From contig CBDCWO010000006.1 in the NCBI GenBank assembly GCA_965223405.1, positions 5,642,001-5,706,000 of the forward strand: a stretch of DNA of 64,000 nucleotides. The letters run 5' to 3'. The stretch comes from CBDCWO01 sp965223405 (GTDB lineage: Bacteria; Bacteroidota; Bacteroidia; Chitinophagales; Saprospiraceae). The notes beneath the pieces were generated by a model. The model searched no databases. It saw only the letters and a program-made list of their open reading frames with translations, and was not told where the DNA came from. Below are positions 18,426-28,065 of this stretch, one piece after another. Each line of letters starts with the position of its first letter. Position 1 is the first letter of the stretch. Both the position numbers and the translations under genes were made by a program.

Positions 18426-20420
18426 TTAAGTCTTCCTCTGACTCAATATGATCTTACGATTTGAAGCCTCACGAATCCGTTTCCAGAATGAGGCAAACAC
18501 TTGGTTTTGGTTTGATGGATAACAACCCGCTTTTAGATGAAGTGTTTGGATAATAATTAGACTTTTATCTTGTATGGTATACCTTAGGTAATATTCGCCA
18601 AAATCCTCCTTCAGAGTTAGTGGGGTAGGGGTTTTCCCATACCAATACTCATCGGGTAATGAGATGTGAATGCTGTCGGTCCTAATCCGGTGAAAAGCAA
18701 TTTGAATGGGAGATTTCCTATTTATACTTTGTGAAGGAACATAGTCGTACGAGGTAAGTGCCTGGGGTTTGAAAATAATTTTGGAGCCGATTTGCCTACC
18801 ATATTCTTTGACCTCAAAATCAAAGGATTCGGAAGAATAGGGAAATGCCAATATGCTATCGCTCCAGGAAATTTGATTAACGGTTAAATTTGGCTCGGAA
18901 TATTGTTCCAATGCATACTCGGTTTGATGTTCTTTCTTCAAATACTTGAGTCGGGCATAATCATAATCAAGACCTTGATACGTTGATTTTAAAGTTCCAC
19001 TGATTTCTTGCCCTTTTAACAGGTCATAAACCAGGACACGCTTAATGCAACTGTTGAAGTCTTGATAGGATGGTGTTCTGATTACTTTTGATTCACCATT
19101 AGGGTCTAAAACTAGTGCCCATCGGTTTGCAGTAAAATAGCCTAGATGACCAAAAGGATTAATTTGGCTAGTACATTCCAACCATATGGTATCGCGGTCT
19201 AATGGAACCATCAGGATTACATGATTGGCTTGGTTTACGCTGGGAAAATCAAGCCATCGGATTGTCTGCTCTTTATCCCGACCCGCGCCTATAATGGCTG
19301 GGTATGACTCAATTCCCATTTTAGCGAGGATTGATTTCGCATAATTGGTCAGTGCTTTACAATCCCCATAACCATTTTTTTCTACAAATGAGGCTGGAAA
19401 GGGTTTATATCCACCAATTCCTAACTGAATACTCACATACCTGGTGTTGTTTTGTACAAAATGATAAACCGATTCAACAATTTCTTTCTTGGATAATCCT
19501 TTTTTTCTGAGCGTTCTAAGAAAGAGTTCAGATTTATTACCAATTTTATCATTTTCTTCAAAAAGTGAGGATAACCAATTGCCAAAAGTTTGCCAGCTTT
19601 CCATTGTCCCCGAATATCCATCAAAGAAAAACTCGATTGGAGCAATATGAACTTCCGGAAATATCTGGTTAGAGGAAAACTCTTCATATTTTGATGCCAG
19701 TTGATTATTGAGAACAAAGTTCAAAACCTGGTATTTGTCACTTTTTATCAGATCGGGTTCGTTCTCCAGGTTGATCTTTTTATATCGAATGGGAAAACTA
19801 GTTGGATAGGTAACTTGTAAAGTAGCTTTTTCGATTGCAATTCCAGGTCCAATTTGAGGTGACCAGGTTGGAAAAATCAGTGTGTTGTCAAAATTGGTAA
19901 TCTCATATTCAAAGTGAATTGTAAAAGGCAATTTAAAATCAGGAATCTCATTATAGAGGACGCGTGTATCGTCATAGAGTGAATAATCCGGTATGAAACT
20001 TTCATCCTTGAAGTCCGATTTTTTGAAAGATTTAATCTCTGTTCCGTGACTATCGTACACCGTACATTTATGAATATTTACCTTTTTTAGTTTGTCATAA
20101 AAAATGTACAAACTCTTATACTTAATCGCTTTCTTGTTCAAAACTGTGAATACATGAGATCGTTTGTAGGTATACTTTCTTTCACCGGAAATGGTAATTT
20201 CATCGGTTCTATTACGTACTACCATATCAGCTCCAATCAACAGATCTGTAGGAATATTTTGGACAGGCCATAATTGAGCATACGATATGGTTTGCAAGCA
20301 TAAAATGAATCCACAGATAATTAGAATTCTATCAAAGATCAGGGGTATCTGCGTATTACAATAATGGGTGACTCCCAGTCTGATTTGGAAACCTGCTAAG
20401 TATCTAATAGTAGACTTCAT
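18426..20420 (-). CDS. DUF3857 / transglutaminase-like secreted protein, catalytic Cys present
   Basis: 664 aa. The chosen ATG overlaps the upstream gene's stop by 4 bp (translational coupling), but the hydrophobic export segment (ICGFILCLQTISYAQ) begins only at residue ~35, so a later start is possible. DUF3857 beta domain ~60-265; transglutaminase core ~300-430 with Cys354 in GYGDCKALTNY, His400 (NHVIL) and an acidic residue in TIWLECTS as the third member, giving a complete Cys-His-acid triad. A C-terminal beta domain follows. Substrate unknown; peptide bond cleavage or crosslinking in the periplasm is possible. It forms a pair with the next upstream gene, which lacks the Cys. Confidence 0.85.
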   Translation of the reverse strand: MKSTIRYLAGFQIRLGVTHYCNTQIPLIFDRILIICGFILCLQTISYAQLWPVQNIPTDLLIGADMVVRNRTDEITISGERKYTYKRSHVFTVLNKKAIKYKSLYIFYDKLKKVNIHKCTVYDSHGTEIKSFKKSDFKDESFIPDYSLYDDTRVLYNEIPDFKLPFTIHFEYEITNFDNTLIFPTWSPQIGPGIAIEKATLQVTYPTSFPIRYKKINLENEPDLIKSDKYQVLNFVLNNQLASKYEEFSSNQIFPEVHIAPIEFFFDGYSGTMESWQTFGNWLSSLFEENDKIGNKSELFLRTLRKKGLSKKEIVESVYHFVQNNTRYVSIQLGIGGYKPFPASFVEKNGYGDCKALTNYAKSILAKMGIESYPAIIGAGRDKEQTIRWLDFPSVNQANHVILMVPLDRDTIWLECTSQINPFGHLGYFTANRWALVLDPNGESKVIRTPSYQDFNSCIKRVLVYDLLKGQEISGTLKSTYQGLDYDYARLKYLKKEHQTEYALEQYSEPNLTVNQISWSDSILAFPYSSESFDFEVKEYGRQIGSKIIFKPQALTSYDYVPSQSINRKSPIQIAFHRIRTDSIHISLPDEYWYGKTPTPLTLKEDFGEYYLRYTIQDKSLIIIQTLHLKAGCYPSNQNQVFASFWKRIREASNRKIILSQRKT

Positions 20421-22381
20421 TGCTGTATTTTCTGAATAACAATGGGTTCAGCGTGCTTTGAGACCACGATCGAAAAAAACTCTTTCAGAACTTTGTACTC
20501 AGTGGGCAAATAAATTGTCCTGTTTATCTTCAGTCTGGACGATACAAGAATAACGTTTTCCTGAATCCTTTTGATGTTATAAACAAATGAACCTGATCGC
20601 TCCAATAAATCGACAACAGTTTCTTCAGGTAATTCCTCTACTTCATATCCTTCAGGTAAGGTGATTTTTGTATACAAATCTTCTTCAATGGGAACGGCAA
20701 AATCTACAGGATAATTTCTGGAATCTTGTTTAAACGGATTGCTTTTTGTAGCTGCCTTTAGAAAGGGTTCAACAATGATGAAATCATCAACCTGATCAAG
20801 GTATTTAGTACAAGAGATCTTGGTTTTTTCAGAAACGGAACCATTTTCATTGTCGGTTATTTTGTAATCCAAAATTTCCTCATCGCTATTAGAAATGCTT
20901 TCAAAATATTCCTCATGACTTGGATATTCACTGATTTTTCGTTTATAATCTAATAAAGCATATCCCTGGTGCGATTCAGTACATTCAACCTGTAATTTTC
21001 CATCATTGATATGGACATTCATTACATTTTTTGTCTTGTAACTCATTAATGGTGAGATGTCTACCCAATCAGTGAAATTCTCCGAAATCAATCGCCCTTT
21101 TCCATTAAAGCATTCCCGAGGTAATATGCCAGGTTGTAAATCCTTTCTAGTTGCATCGAGTAAAATCCAATTTTTCTCATGTCGAACTGCTGAAATAGTA
21201 TAATTAAAAGAAGTGATGGTTGGTGAAGTGGGATAAATAGCCCCATGGTCTCGAGTACTTAAGATCAAGGGATTAGCTCTAATCCCTAGTTCTCTAAGTA
21301 GCAAGGTTAGTGTCATGTTAATGTCGGCGGAATTTCCTTCTTTTTTATTAATGACCTGTTTGAGGCTTTTGGAGATATATACATCCTTTTCGCCATTCCA
21401 CGAAAAGTAGGATTTTACGAGTGCATAGGCCTGGTGTATTTTTTCCCTATCTGTAGCACCTGTTTCGATTTGAGCAATCCAATCCTTAACTAAACCACTT
21501 TTGTTGAGTTGCTGCCCGAAGTATTCGCTGTTCATCAAGCTCTTGCGAATCTCCTCCCAGGATTTTGAAAAATTCATCACCGGAGTATTGGGAAAACTTA
21601 TCGTACGTAACTCGATGTTTAATGAGGATAAAAAATTCCGTGCTGTGGTCATATATTTCTCCGCAGAGAATGCCGGAACATTCGCACTCTCATACGTTTT
21701 GGTAAAAATGTTAATAGGATTGGAATAGTATACTTCCGTTTTGGTTTGAGTTGAATTCTCCGAAAGTTTTACATTTTCATATCCCTTCACCTTTATATTA
21801 TAGTCGAAGAATTCAGGGTATACTATAGTATATTTACTGTGTAGGACTGGTATCATTTTCTGAAATATCCAATCAGGTAGACTGTAATAGAATTCCGAGT
21901 AAATGGTGTAGGTCAAATCGATGATTGAACCCTCCTTGACATTAGGCATTGAGATTTTAAGGTAAGTATTATTCTTATTTTTTTCTTCCTCGAAAATAGA
22001 CTTATTGGTTAACTTGGAGAGTACAACTTTGCCCTGTTCCAGGTTTGCAGTAACTCCCTTTAAGTTCTTGATTTCTTCTCTAGTGGTGCCACTTTTATAC
22101 AACCGGATCGTAAAATTACCATAATCTAAACCAGATTTATCATTTATCTTTATCCTGATGTGTTTTGTGGTAACCGCATTAAACCAATTTTTATAATCGA
22201 CCCATTCAATTTTAGAACTGCCAATGTCGGAAATAACAACTGCTGAAGCCTGGCTGTCTAAATGTTCATATTTAACATTAAAATCCTGGCTTGAAATCTT
22301 TCCGATTTTCAGCGACCGCTGACCAAAAACAGAACTAGTCAGTACAATAAGGAATAGGATGGGAAAAGTGAAATGTCTCAT
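20417..22381 (-). CDS. DUF3857 / transglutaminase-like secreted protein, catalytic Cys replaced by Ser
   Basis: 654 aa, signal peptide residues 1-20 (LIVLTSSVFGQ). It has the same architecture as its downstream neighbour: DUF3857-like beta domain ~50-260 and a transglutaminase-like core ~290-430. The nucleophile position in the KKEGNSADINMTL motif is Ser351 rather than Cys; downstream LLRELGIRANPLILSTRDHG and ISAVRHEKNWILLDAT retain the fold. From memory, Ser at this place is common in Bacteroidota members of the family, so this is probably a stable non-catalytic partner and not decay. Upstream (22382-22582) lies its promoter region and then the IS element. Confidence 0.83.
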   Translation of the reverse strand: MRHFTFPILFLIVLTSSVFGQRSLKIGKISSQDFNVKYEHLDSQASAVVISDIGSSKIEWVDYKNWFNAVTTKHIRIKINDKSGLDYGNFTIRLYKSGTTREEIKNLKGVTANLEQGKVVLSKLTNKSIFEEEKNKNNTYLKISMPNVKEGSIIDLTYTIYSEFYYSLPDWIFQKMIPVLHSKYTIVYPEFFDYNIKVKGYENVKLSENSTQTKTEVYYSNPINIFTKTYESANVPAFSAEKYMTTARNFLSSLNIELRTISFPNTPVMNFSKSWEEIRKSLMNSEYFGQQLNKSGLVKDWIAQIETGATDREKIHQAYALVKSYFSWNGEKDVYISKSLKQVINKKEGNSADINMTLTLLLRELGIRANPLILSTRDHGAIYPTSPTITSFNYTISAVRHEKNWILLDATRKDLQPGILPRECFNGKGRLISENFTDWVDISPLMSYKTKNVMNVHINDGKLQVECTESHQGYALLDYKRKISEYPSHEEYFESISNSDEEILDYKITDNENGSVSEKTKISCTKYLDQVDDFIIVEPFLKAATKSNPFKQDSRNYPVDFAVPIEEDLYTKITLPEGYEVEELPEETVVDLLERSGSFVYNIKRIQENVILVSSRLKINRTIYLPTEYKVLKEFFSIVVSKHAEPIVIQKIQQ

Positions 22382-22582
22382 TTGTGCAACATTGTGGGTT
22401 AAATAATATATGTAAAAATAATTACATTTTAATTGTACCCGAAAAACTGTGCCAGAATTATTCCAATAAAACAGATTCCAAGTCAGTGTCTGTATATAGA
22501 TTTCAAAATATATATACTTGCCTGACGTTTAGTCCTTTACCATAATGGTAAATTGAGGACCAACCGCAAAAAAAAGTACATA

Positions 22583-23614
22583 ACGTGAATAATGTTTAAG
22601 CGGCTGTAAGGAGGAGCTGTAAATTATCAGTTTTTTCAGTTGAGATATTCAAAGAAGGTTTTTTTGGTAAGAACTGATATGCTATTAACCCAGCAACCAG
22701 ATTTATAAAAAAACCTTTAGGGGCTCGATGTCTGGAATGTTCAATAGAACAGATATTTTTCAATTCATCATTGACCGATTCGATAAGAGCTCTTTTTCTC
22801 AATAGGATTTTATCGATATCTGATAGATTTTGATCTTTCATGTTTTTGCGTGTTTTATAAATTAGATGTACACCATCATTCCATAAAAAGTCGGCCAGAG
22901 CTTTTGAAATATAGCCTCTGTCCCCGTAAAGTTTTCCAAATATGTTTTCAGTTAAAGAAGTGATTACCTGTAGGTTACGATCATCTACATTGGCTTTTGT
23001 TAGGTAAAAACTCAGAATTTCTCCCATATCATTAATTACTAAATGCAACTTGAAACCATAGAACCAACCCATGGTACCTTTACTTTTTGCTGCAAACCCC
23101 TTCATTACTTTATGTTGTTTTTCTCGCTTAATATGACATGCCTTAATCGTAGTAGAATCTATGAAATTGATACCTCTACTACAACCTAATCCATACTGTT
23201 TGAGGAATAATAGTAGAGGAATTATTACTTTTTGCTGTGTTTGGTTGAACCGTTCATAGGAAACAAGATCAGGAAACAAGTGCATCCAATATCGTCTAAC
23301 CATTTCATTATAAAATGACTTGAAATTAGTGTAATGGCTATGATGAAAGCATATCAATATGGTCATCATTTCAGAGTCTGATAGTCTACTTTTCCTATTG
23401 CGTGTACATTTTTTACCGTCTTGAAGCCTGAAATATTGAATTTGTTGAGAGAATTCTTTATAAAAGTCATCCACAGCAACATAAATTTCTGTAATTTTAT
23501 CATCAAACATATGGAGGAGTTTAATATTATTTAATTGAGATTCAACTGTTAATATATTAAATATCCTCCTATGTTTTAAATTAAAACAACAGTTTTTTTA
23601 TCCATTATTCACGT
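22583..23614 (-). mobile_element. Complete IS982-family insertion sequence, 1032 bp, with 6-bp target duplication
   Basis: Perfect 12-bp terminal inverted repeats ACGTGAATAATG (22583-22594) and CATTATTCACGT (23603-23614) flank a single intact transposase gene. The sequence TACATA is directly repeated immediately outside both ends (22577-22582 and 23615-23620), the expected target-site duplication. The element therefore looks recently inserted and possibly still active. It sits between the DUF3857 gene's promoter region and the ThuA-like gene, with its right duplication ending one base before that gene's stop triplet. Confidence 0.9.
22596..23510 (-). CDS. IS982-family DDE transposase
   Basis: 304 aa, the usual size for IS982 transposases. 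N-terminal helical region, then the DDE catalytic core with Asp118 (INFIDSTTIK), Asp197 (LYGDRGYIS) and Glu244 (RALIESVNDELK). The coding region fills nearly the whole element; the stop codon lies two bases from the left inverted repeat. There are no frameshifts or internal stops, so the enzyme should be functional. Confidence 0.93.
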   Translation of the reverse strand: MFDDKITEIYVAVDDFYKEFSQQIQYFRLQDGKKCTRNRKSRLSDSEMMTILICFHHSHYTNFKSFYNEMVRRYWMHLFPDLVSYERFNQTQQKVIIPLLLFLKQYGLGCSRGINFIDSTTIKACHIKREKQHKVMKGFAAKSKGTMGWFYGFKLHLVINDMGEILSFYLTKANVDDRNLQVITSLTENIFGKLYGDRGYISKALADFLWNDGVHLIYKTRKNMKDQNLSDIDKILLRKRALIESVNDELKNICSIEHSRHRAPKGFFINLVAGLIAYQFLPKKPSLNISTEKTDNLQLLLTAA

Positions 23615-23621
23615 TACATAG

Positions 23622-24599
23622 TTATTGCTGTAGTGTTTGCCGTATACTATCAGCCCTCATTCCGGGTTTAAATTTTTGTCCAAAACCACTGTTATTTGGC
23701 TTATACTCGGAAGCAAAACTTACGTCTTCACCGGTTTCTAATATCTTTTCTTCTAATCCAAGAGCCCACAGAATACCTTGAATTGCCAGTAGACGCATCG
23801 ATTCATCTTTAAAGTCATAAGGGTGGCCAAGAGTAGTAAAAAATACGCGGTTGGTTCCAAGATCTCCTTCGTAGGTTTTAGTCCATGCGACTGGATTAGA
23901 GATCGGAAATCTATCCAGACGGTCTTTGTTTTTATGATTGGACTTTAATGCTGTACCGATCAAAAGGGGAGAGCTATCGCCACTTAAGCTATGATCAACT
24001 CCATGTACATGATATAACCAGCTAAAGGCGTTAAATTCTTTAACACCATTTAATATAGGGTGATCGGATTGGGTAGGTACCAACCGCACCTTGGTGAGAT
24101 GTTCATGACCATCGCCAAAGTGACCATGATGGGTTATCCATTGCTGACCAAACACCGCTCTGGGCCAACCTTCGTTATAATATCTCTTTGTACTATCATT
24201 TTGATACCTGAAAGCGTGAGTAGCCGTTCTAAACCCAGCCATAGGCTTTCCGGATTCAGCAAATTCTATAATCTTTTCCAGCTGGCGATCTTCTAAAGCC
24301 CTAAATCTGGTAAACATAACCATCATGTCCGCATCATCCAACGCATCCAGGTTATCAATGTGTCTAATGTTGTTGGGGTCTACTAGACCATTGGAATCTA
24401 CTGAAAAACAAAGCGAAACCCTAAATCCATAATTACGTTTTAAAATTTGCGCCAGCATTGGCATGGACTCTTCTGATCGATATTCTTCATCTCCGGTAAT
24501 AAATACAATGTGCTTGCTTGGGAAGCTGGATTCATTATTTTGGCAACTGCAAAACAATATGCCAATGAGAGTTCCTAAAAGATAGAATCTATTCAACAT
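23622..24599 (-). CDS. ThuA-like lipoprotein
   Basis: 325 aa. Lipoprotein signal with lipobox FCSC (Cys19). The ThuA/glutamine-amidotransferase-like fold is suggested by HIVFITGDEEYRSEESMPM, VMFTRFRALEDRQLEKI, AGFRTATHAF and WITHHGHFGDGHEH, plus a late RVFFTTLGHPYDFKDESMR, all typical of the trehalose-utilisation (ThuA) family widespread in Bacteroidota sugar clusters. Precise reaction unknown. It overlaps the 2-hydroxyacid dehydrogenase gene by 7 bp, so the two are probably co-translated. The IS element inserted right behind the stop codon without damaging the gene. Confidence 0.85.
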   Translation of the reverse strand: MLNRFYLLGTLIGILFCSCQNNESSFPSKHIVFITGDEEYRSEESMPMLAQILKRNYGFRVSLCFSVDSNGLVDPNNIRHIDNLDALDDADMMVMFTRFRALEDRQLEKIIEFAESGKPMAGFRTATHAFRYQNDSTKRYYNEGWPRAVFGQQWITHHGHFGDGHEHLTKVRLVPTQSDHPILNGVKEFNAFSWLYHVHGVDHSLSGDSSPLLIGTALKSNHKNKDRLDRFPISNPVAWTKTYEGDLGTNRVFFTTLGHPYDFKDESMRLLAIQGILWALGLEEKILETGEDVSFASEYKPNNSGFGQKFKPGMRADSIRQTLQQ

Positions 24600-25513
24600 A
24601 CTTCATAAAACTTTTCAATGGTTTGGCCTTTAAGGTAATCAATTAACAGATGTATTCCTCGTTGGCACATTTCCCGGTAAGTCAATTTGCATAGACTGGC
24701 GACATGGGGAGTGACATAACACTTGGGATGGCTGTATAAAGGATGTTTTGAGCGGTAACCTTCCGCCAAATCTCCACCAAAGGCTGATATTTTGCCACTT
24801 TCTAAGCCCTTCAGTAGAATATCCTCATCTGCAATAGGTCCCCGGGCTGTATTTATGAGGATTACTCCATCTTTACATTGTTCCAATTTCTGCTGATCAA
24901 ACCAATTCCTGGTTTTTTTTGTCAATGGAAGATGAAATGACAAAATATCTGAAGTGGCTAATAAGCGGTTTAATTGCAGGTATTGAGCGTGATGAGCCAT
25001 GTCTTTTTTTTGCCGGTTCCAGTAGCTGACGTCCATTTTAAAATTTACAGCCAGTTTTGCCACGGTTTGCCCAATGTGTCCATATCCGATAATACCCAGC
25101 TTTTGGTCTCTAACATCGTTTCCCGGAAAATGATCACGGTAGGAAGGATTGAGAACTCGAGTGGAGGTGATACCATTAAATGCATCCCGGGACAGCATCA
25201 ATATGAGCATCAGGGTATGTTCGGCAACGGACGCCGCATTTAATCCCGGTGTATTGAACACTTTTATACCTTTCTTGCGGCAAATATCCAAATCAATATT
25301 ATCAACGCCAACTCCACATCGCACGATAACCTGTACATCAGGAAGTTGATCCAGCAAAGCTTGATCTACAATACTTTTTCCCCTGGTTACAATTCCTGAA
25401 ATATCCTGGTGTAACCCGATTTCATGAGGAAGCACAACCTGAAAATGGGCCTTTAGTAAATTCAGTGCATTTTCCGAAATAACCTCCCACAGCAATATTT
25501 TAATTTGGTCCAT
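24593..25513 (-). CDS. D-2-hydroxyacid dehydrogenase (phosphoglycerate-dehydrogenase-like)
   Basis: 306 aa. Substrate-binding lobe at both ends; NAD-binding Rossmann motif GIIGYGHIGQ in the middle; catalytic Arg in INTARGPIADED, the acidic residue near GGDLAEGY and the catalytic His in VTPHVASL. The NTPGLNAASVAEHTL segment is typical for SerA/hydroxypyruvate reductase-like enzymes. The C-terminal regulatory ACT domain of SerA is absent, so substrate cannot be fixed; linkage to the ThuA-like gene suggests a sugar-derived 2-hydroxy acid. Cytoplasmic. Confidence 0.9.
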   Translation of the reverse strand: MDQIKILLWEVISENALNLLKAHFQVVLPHEIGLHQDISGIVTRGKSIVDQALLDQLPDVQVIVRCGVGVDNIDLDICRKKGIKVFNTPGLNAASVAEHTLMLILMLSRDAFNGITSTRVLNPSYRDHFPGNDVRDQKLGIIGYGHIGQTVAKLAVNFKMDVSYWNRQKKDMAHHAQYLQLNRLLATSDILSFHLPLTKKTRNWFDQQKLEQCKDGVILINTARGPIADEDILLKGLESGKISAFGGDLAEGYRSKHPLYSHPKCYVTPHVASLCKLTYREMCQRGIHLLIDYLKGQTIEKFYEVC

Positions 25514-25579
25514 GAAGCTTTTGGTTTGATTGCTGCTGATACTACGTTTTAGGATTATTCAAATACACCATCAAATAAA

Positions 25580-27907
25580 TTAATACAGAACGACCTCATC
25601 AAGAAATATCCATGAAGGAGATCCGGCAAGATGGTGGCCTGGTGGAATTGGCTGAACACTTTTAGCTATAAACTTGACATACTGGATTTCTCCTGGTATT
25701 AGATCAATCGAGATGGTAATTTTATTCCGACCTTGGGTATGACTAATTTCTGATTGAGACCATTCACCAATCCTTCTATAATCTTTTGACTGATCTGCAC
25801 CCCAAATTTCAATCCTTTCCGGGGGATAAATTCCTCCGATAGTCATTCTCAAAGTGGACAATTCAATTTTCTGAACGGATACCGTTTCGTCAAACAAGAT
25901 CTCTAATTCGATATCACCGGGAAATCCTTGCCAGGCCTTATCACTCCTGCTTAGACTTCCATAATTCAGATCCACTAAAGCCTGGTCACCAGCAGCTGGG
26001 TATCGCTCCGAATAATGAGTATGATAGACTACCTTTTGGCCTGTCGCCAGGTGTACAGGAAATAGTTGCTCTGAGATATTACCGATAGGTAGGTTTCCTT
26101 TGTAGGTTGTTGCTTTGATAATAGTGGTAGTATCGATGGTAAATTCTCCTTGATAAAAAAGAGAATTTCTATCAGGATCACTTCCATCCAAAGTGTAATA
26201 AATATCCAAACTGTCCACTTCCGTGCTCATTGATATATTTATGATTCCATTTTTTCCCTCATGATTTATCCGTGCATTGTATGCACTGGTGGCATATCTG
26301 ACTCCTTTTTGATCTAGCCGTTGAAACATGGTAAGCAATCGATTACTGAAATCTTGCCAATCTTTCGAGTGCTCAGATGTCCAGGAATTTTCTGCAATAG
26401 CATAAAGTCTGGGAAAGGTCATATAGGTCAGTTTACTCCAATCACTGATTGATTCTGTCCAAAGATTTCCCTGAATTCCCAACACATGTTTGCCTTGTGC
26501 AGTGGTCAGACTATCCGAGATAATCTTGAAATGATATGCATCTTTAAGAAAACTATAAGAATAGCCTAAATTGGGCTCCAAATCATCAGGTCCTTGTTTT
26601 AAGTCCAGATAACAATATCGGTTGGGAGTCATGATCACATCGTGTCCGGCTCTGGCAGCCGCGATTCCTCCTTTTTCTCCGCGCCAGGACATAACTGTGG
26701 CATTCGGCGCCAAACCTCCCTCCAATATTTCATCCCAACCTATCATCTTTCGTCCTCGGTTGTTGATTATCTTTTCTACTCTTTTAATAAAATAACTCTG
26801 TAACTCATGTTCGCCTTTTAATTTTTCATCTGCAATTCGCTTTTGACAGTCCGGATCCAACTTCCATGAAGACTTGTTGCATTCATCCCCGCCAATGTGG
26901 ATATACTCAAAAGGAAATAAATCCATTACTTCATTCAATACATTATTTACAAAATCGAAGGTAATCTCTTTGCCCGGACAATAGGTGTTGTCTTTAAACA
27001 CACCACCAGTGGCTACATAAAATGGACCACCGGTACAAGAGATTTCCGGGTAAGCCGCTATTGCGGCCTGAGAATGTCCAGGCATATCGATCTCAGGGAC
27101 GATTTCAATAAATCGATCTTTGGCATAAGCTACTATTTCACGGATTTCCTCCTGAGTATAAAAGCCGCCGTAAGTTGCCTGATCACCAGGTTGCTGTACC
27201 GGTCGCCCCCACCAGTTGGATATGGTTTCGTCAGTAGTATTGTAATCTACCCGCCACGCTCCCACTTCAGTTAATTTAGGATACCCTTTTATTTCTACAC
27301 GCCATCCCTGATCATCAGTTAAGTGCCAATGAAACCGGTTCAATTTTAGCTCAGCCATAAAGTCAAGAACCTGCTTGATGTCGGATACTTCGAAAAAGTG
27401 TCTGGATACATCCAACATAAATCCACGCCACCCAAATTGTGGGTTGTCTTCAATTTCTAATACGGGAATTCCAACCGGTGTATTTTTATCCATCTTCTGA
27501 ATTGGCATCAATTGTTTAAGTGTCTGAACTCCATAAAATATCCCAGCCAAGCCTGAAGACTCAATGAGCAGGTGTTCTGGGGTTACAGTTAATTTATACT
27601 TTTCTTCTAATTCCGATCCTTCAATATGCCTCAAAACTATACTATTGTCTGGAACATCAGTTACGGGGAGGGTTTCTATCGGCAAGTTGGATGGCAGTAC
27701 CTTGTTTAGATAGTCAGCTATAAGCTGAAGTCTAGGCCCTTCACCTTGCAGGATTATGCTCGTATTTGCATCAATTTGAAAAAATCCTTTACCGGGTTTT
27801 AGGATTTCCGGTTGAGGGATTATAGCCATGTTTTCTACAAGGAGGGCTTTATTTCCTTGGCAAGCTAGAAAGGCTAGAAACAAGATTAGACACAATAATT
27901 TTGACAT
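25580..27907 (-). CDS. Beta-N-acetylhexosaminidase, GH20 lipoprotein
   Basis: 775 aa. Lipoprotein signal (LAFLAC, Cys16). GH20b N-terminal domain ~25-150; TIM-barrel catalytic domain ~155-500 with WHLTDDQGWRVEI and the catalytic Asp341-Glu342 pair in HIGGDECNKSSW. The C-terminal ~220 residues hold a chitobiase-type module (SLDIYYTLDGSDPDRNS) and a discoidin-like beta sandwich (QGFPGDIELEILFDETV...). It removes terminal GlcNAc/GalNAc from chitin, glycans or peptidoglycan fragments at the cell surface or in the periplasm. Upstream of, and in line with, the dehydrogenase and ThuA genes (66-bp gap), so it may belong to the same catabolic unit. Confidence 0.92.
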   Translation of the reverse strand: MSKLLCLILFLAFLACQGNKALLVENMAIIPQPEILKPGKGFFQIDANTSIILQGEGPRLQLIADYLNKVLPSNLPIETLPVTDVPDNSIVLRHIEGSELEEKYKLTVTPEHLLIESSGLAGIFYGVQTLKQLMPIQKMDKNTPVGIPVLEIEDNPQFGWRGFMLDVSRHFFEVSDIKQVLDFMAELKLNRFHWHLTDDQGWRVEIKGYPKLTEVGAWRVDYNTTDETISNWWGRPVQQPGDQATYGGFYTQEEIREIVAYAKDRFIEIVPEIDMPGHSQAAIAAYPEISCTGGPFYVATGGVFKDNTYCPGKEITFDFVNNVLNEVMDLFPFEYIHIGGDECNKSSWKLDPDCQKRIADEKLKGEHELQSYFIKRVEKIINNRGRKMIGWDEILEGGLAPNATVMSWRGEKGGIAAARAGHDVIMTPNRYCYLDLKQGPDDLEPNLGYSYSFLKDAYHFKIISDSLTTAQGKHVLGIQGNLWTESISDWSKLTYMTFPRLYAIAENSWTSEHSKDWQDFSNRLLTMFQRLDQKGVRYATSAYNARINHEGKNGIINISMSTEVDSLDIYYTLDGSDPDRNSLFYQGEFTIDTTTIIKATTYKGNLPIGNISEQLFPVHLATGQKVVYHTHYSERYPAAGDQALVDLNYGSLSRSDKAWQGFPGDIELEILFDETVSVQKIELSTLRMTIGGIYPPERIEIWGADQSKDYRRIGEWSQSEISHTQGRNKITISIDLIPGEIQYVKFIAKSVQPIPPGHHLAGSPSWIFLDEVVLY

Positions 27908-28065
27908 TTAGATCTTTGGATTTTGCAATTAAAATCTAATATAGCTAAAACAGATTCCCAATTTCCATTCCTAGGTTGAGAATGACAAAAAAGAGTTGAT
28001 TCTATTCCAATTACCCGGAAAGAAGCCAACATTACTGCTATTCAAATATTAACGGTTTTCATATC

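Noticed and set aside
18426..22381. Idea that the Ser-for-Cys DUF3857 protein is a decaying gene
   Set aside because: Its frame is intact over 654 codons, domain motifs are well kept, and Ser at this site is recalled as common in relatives.
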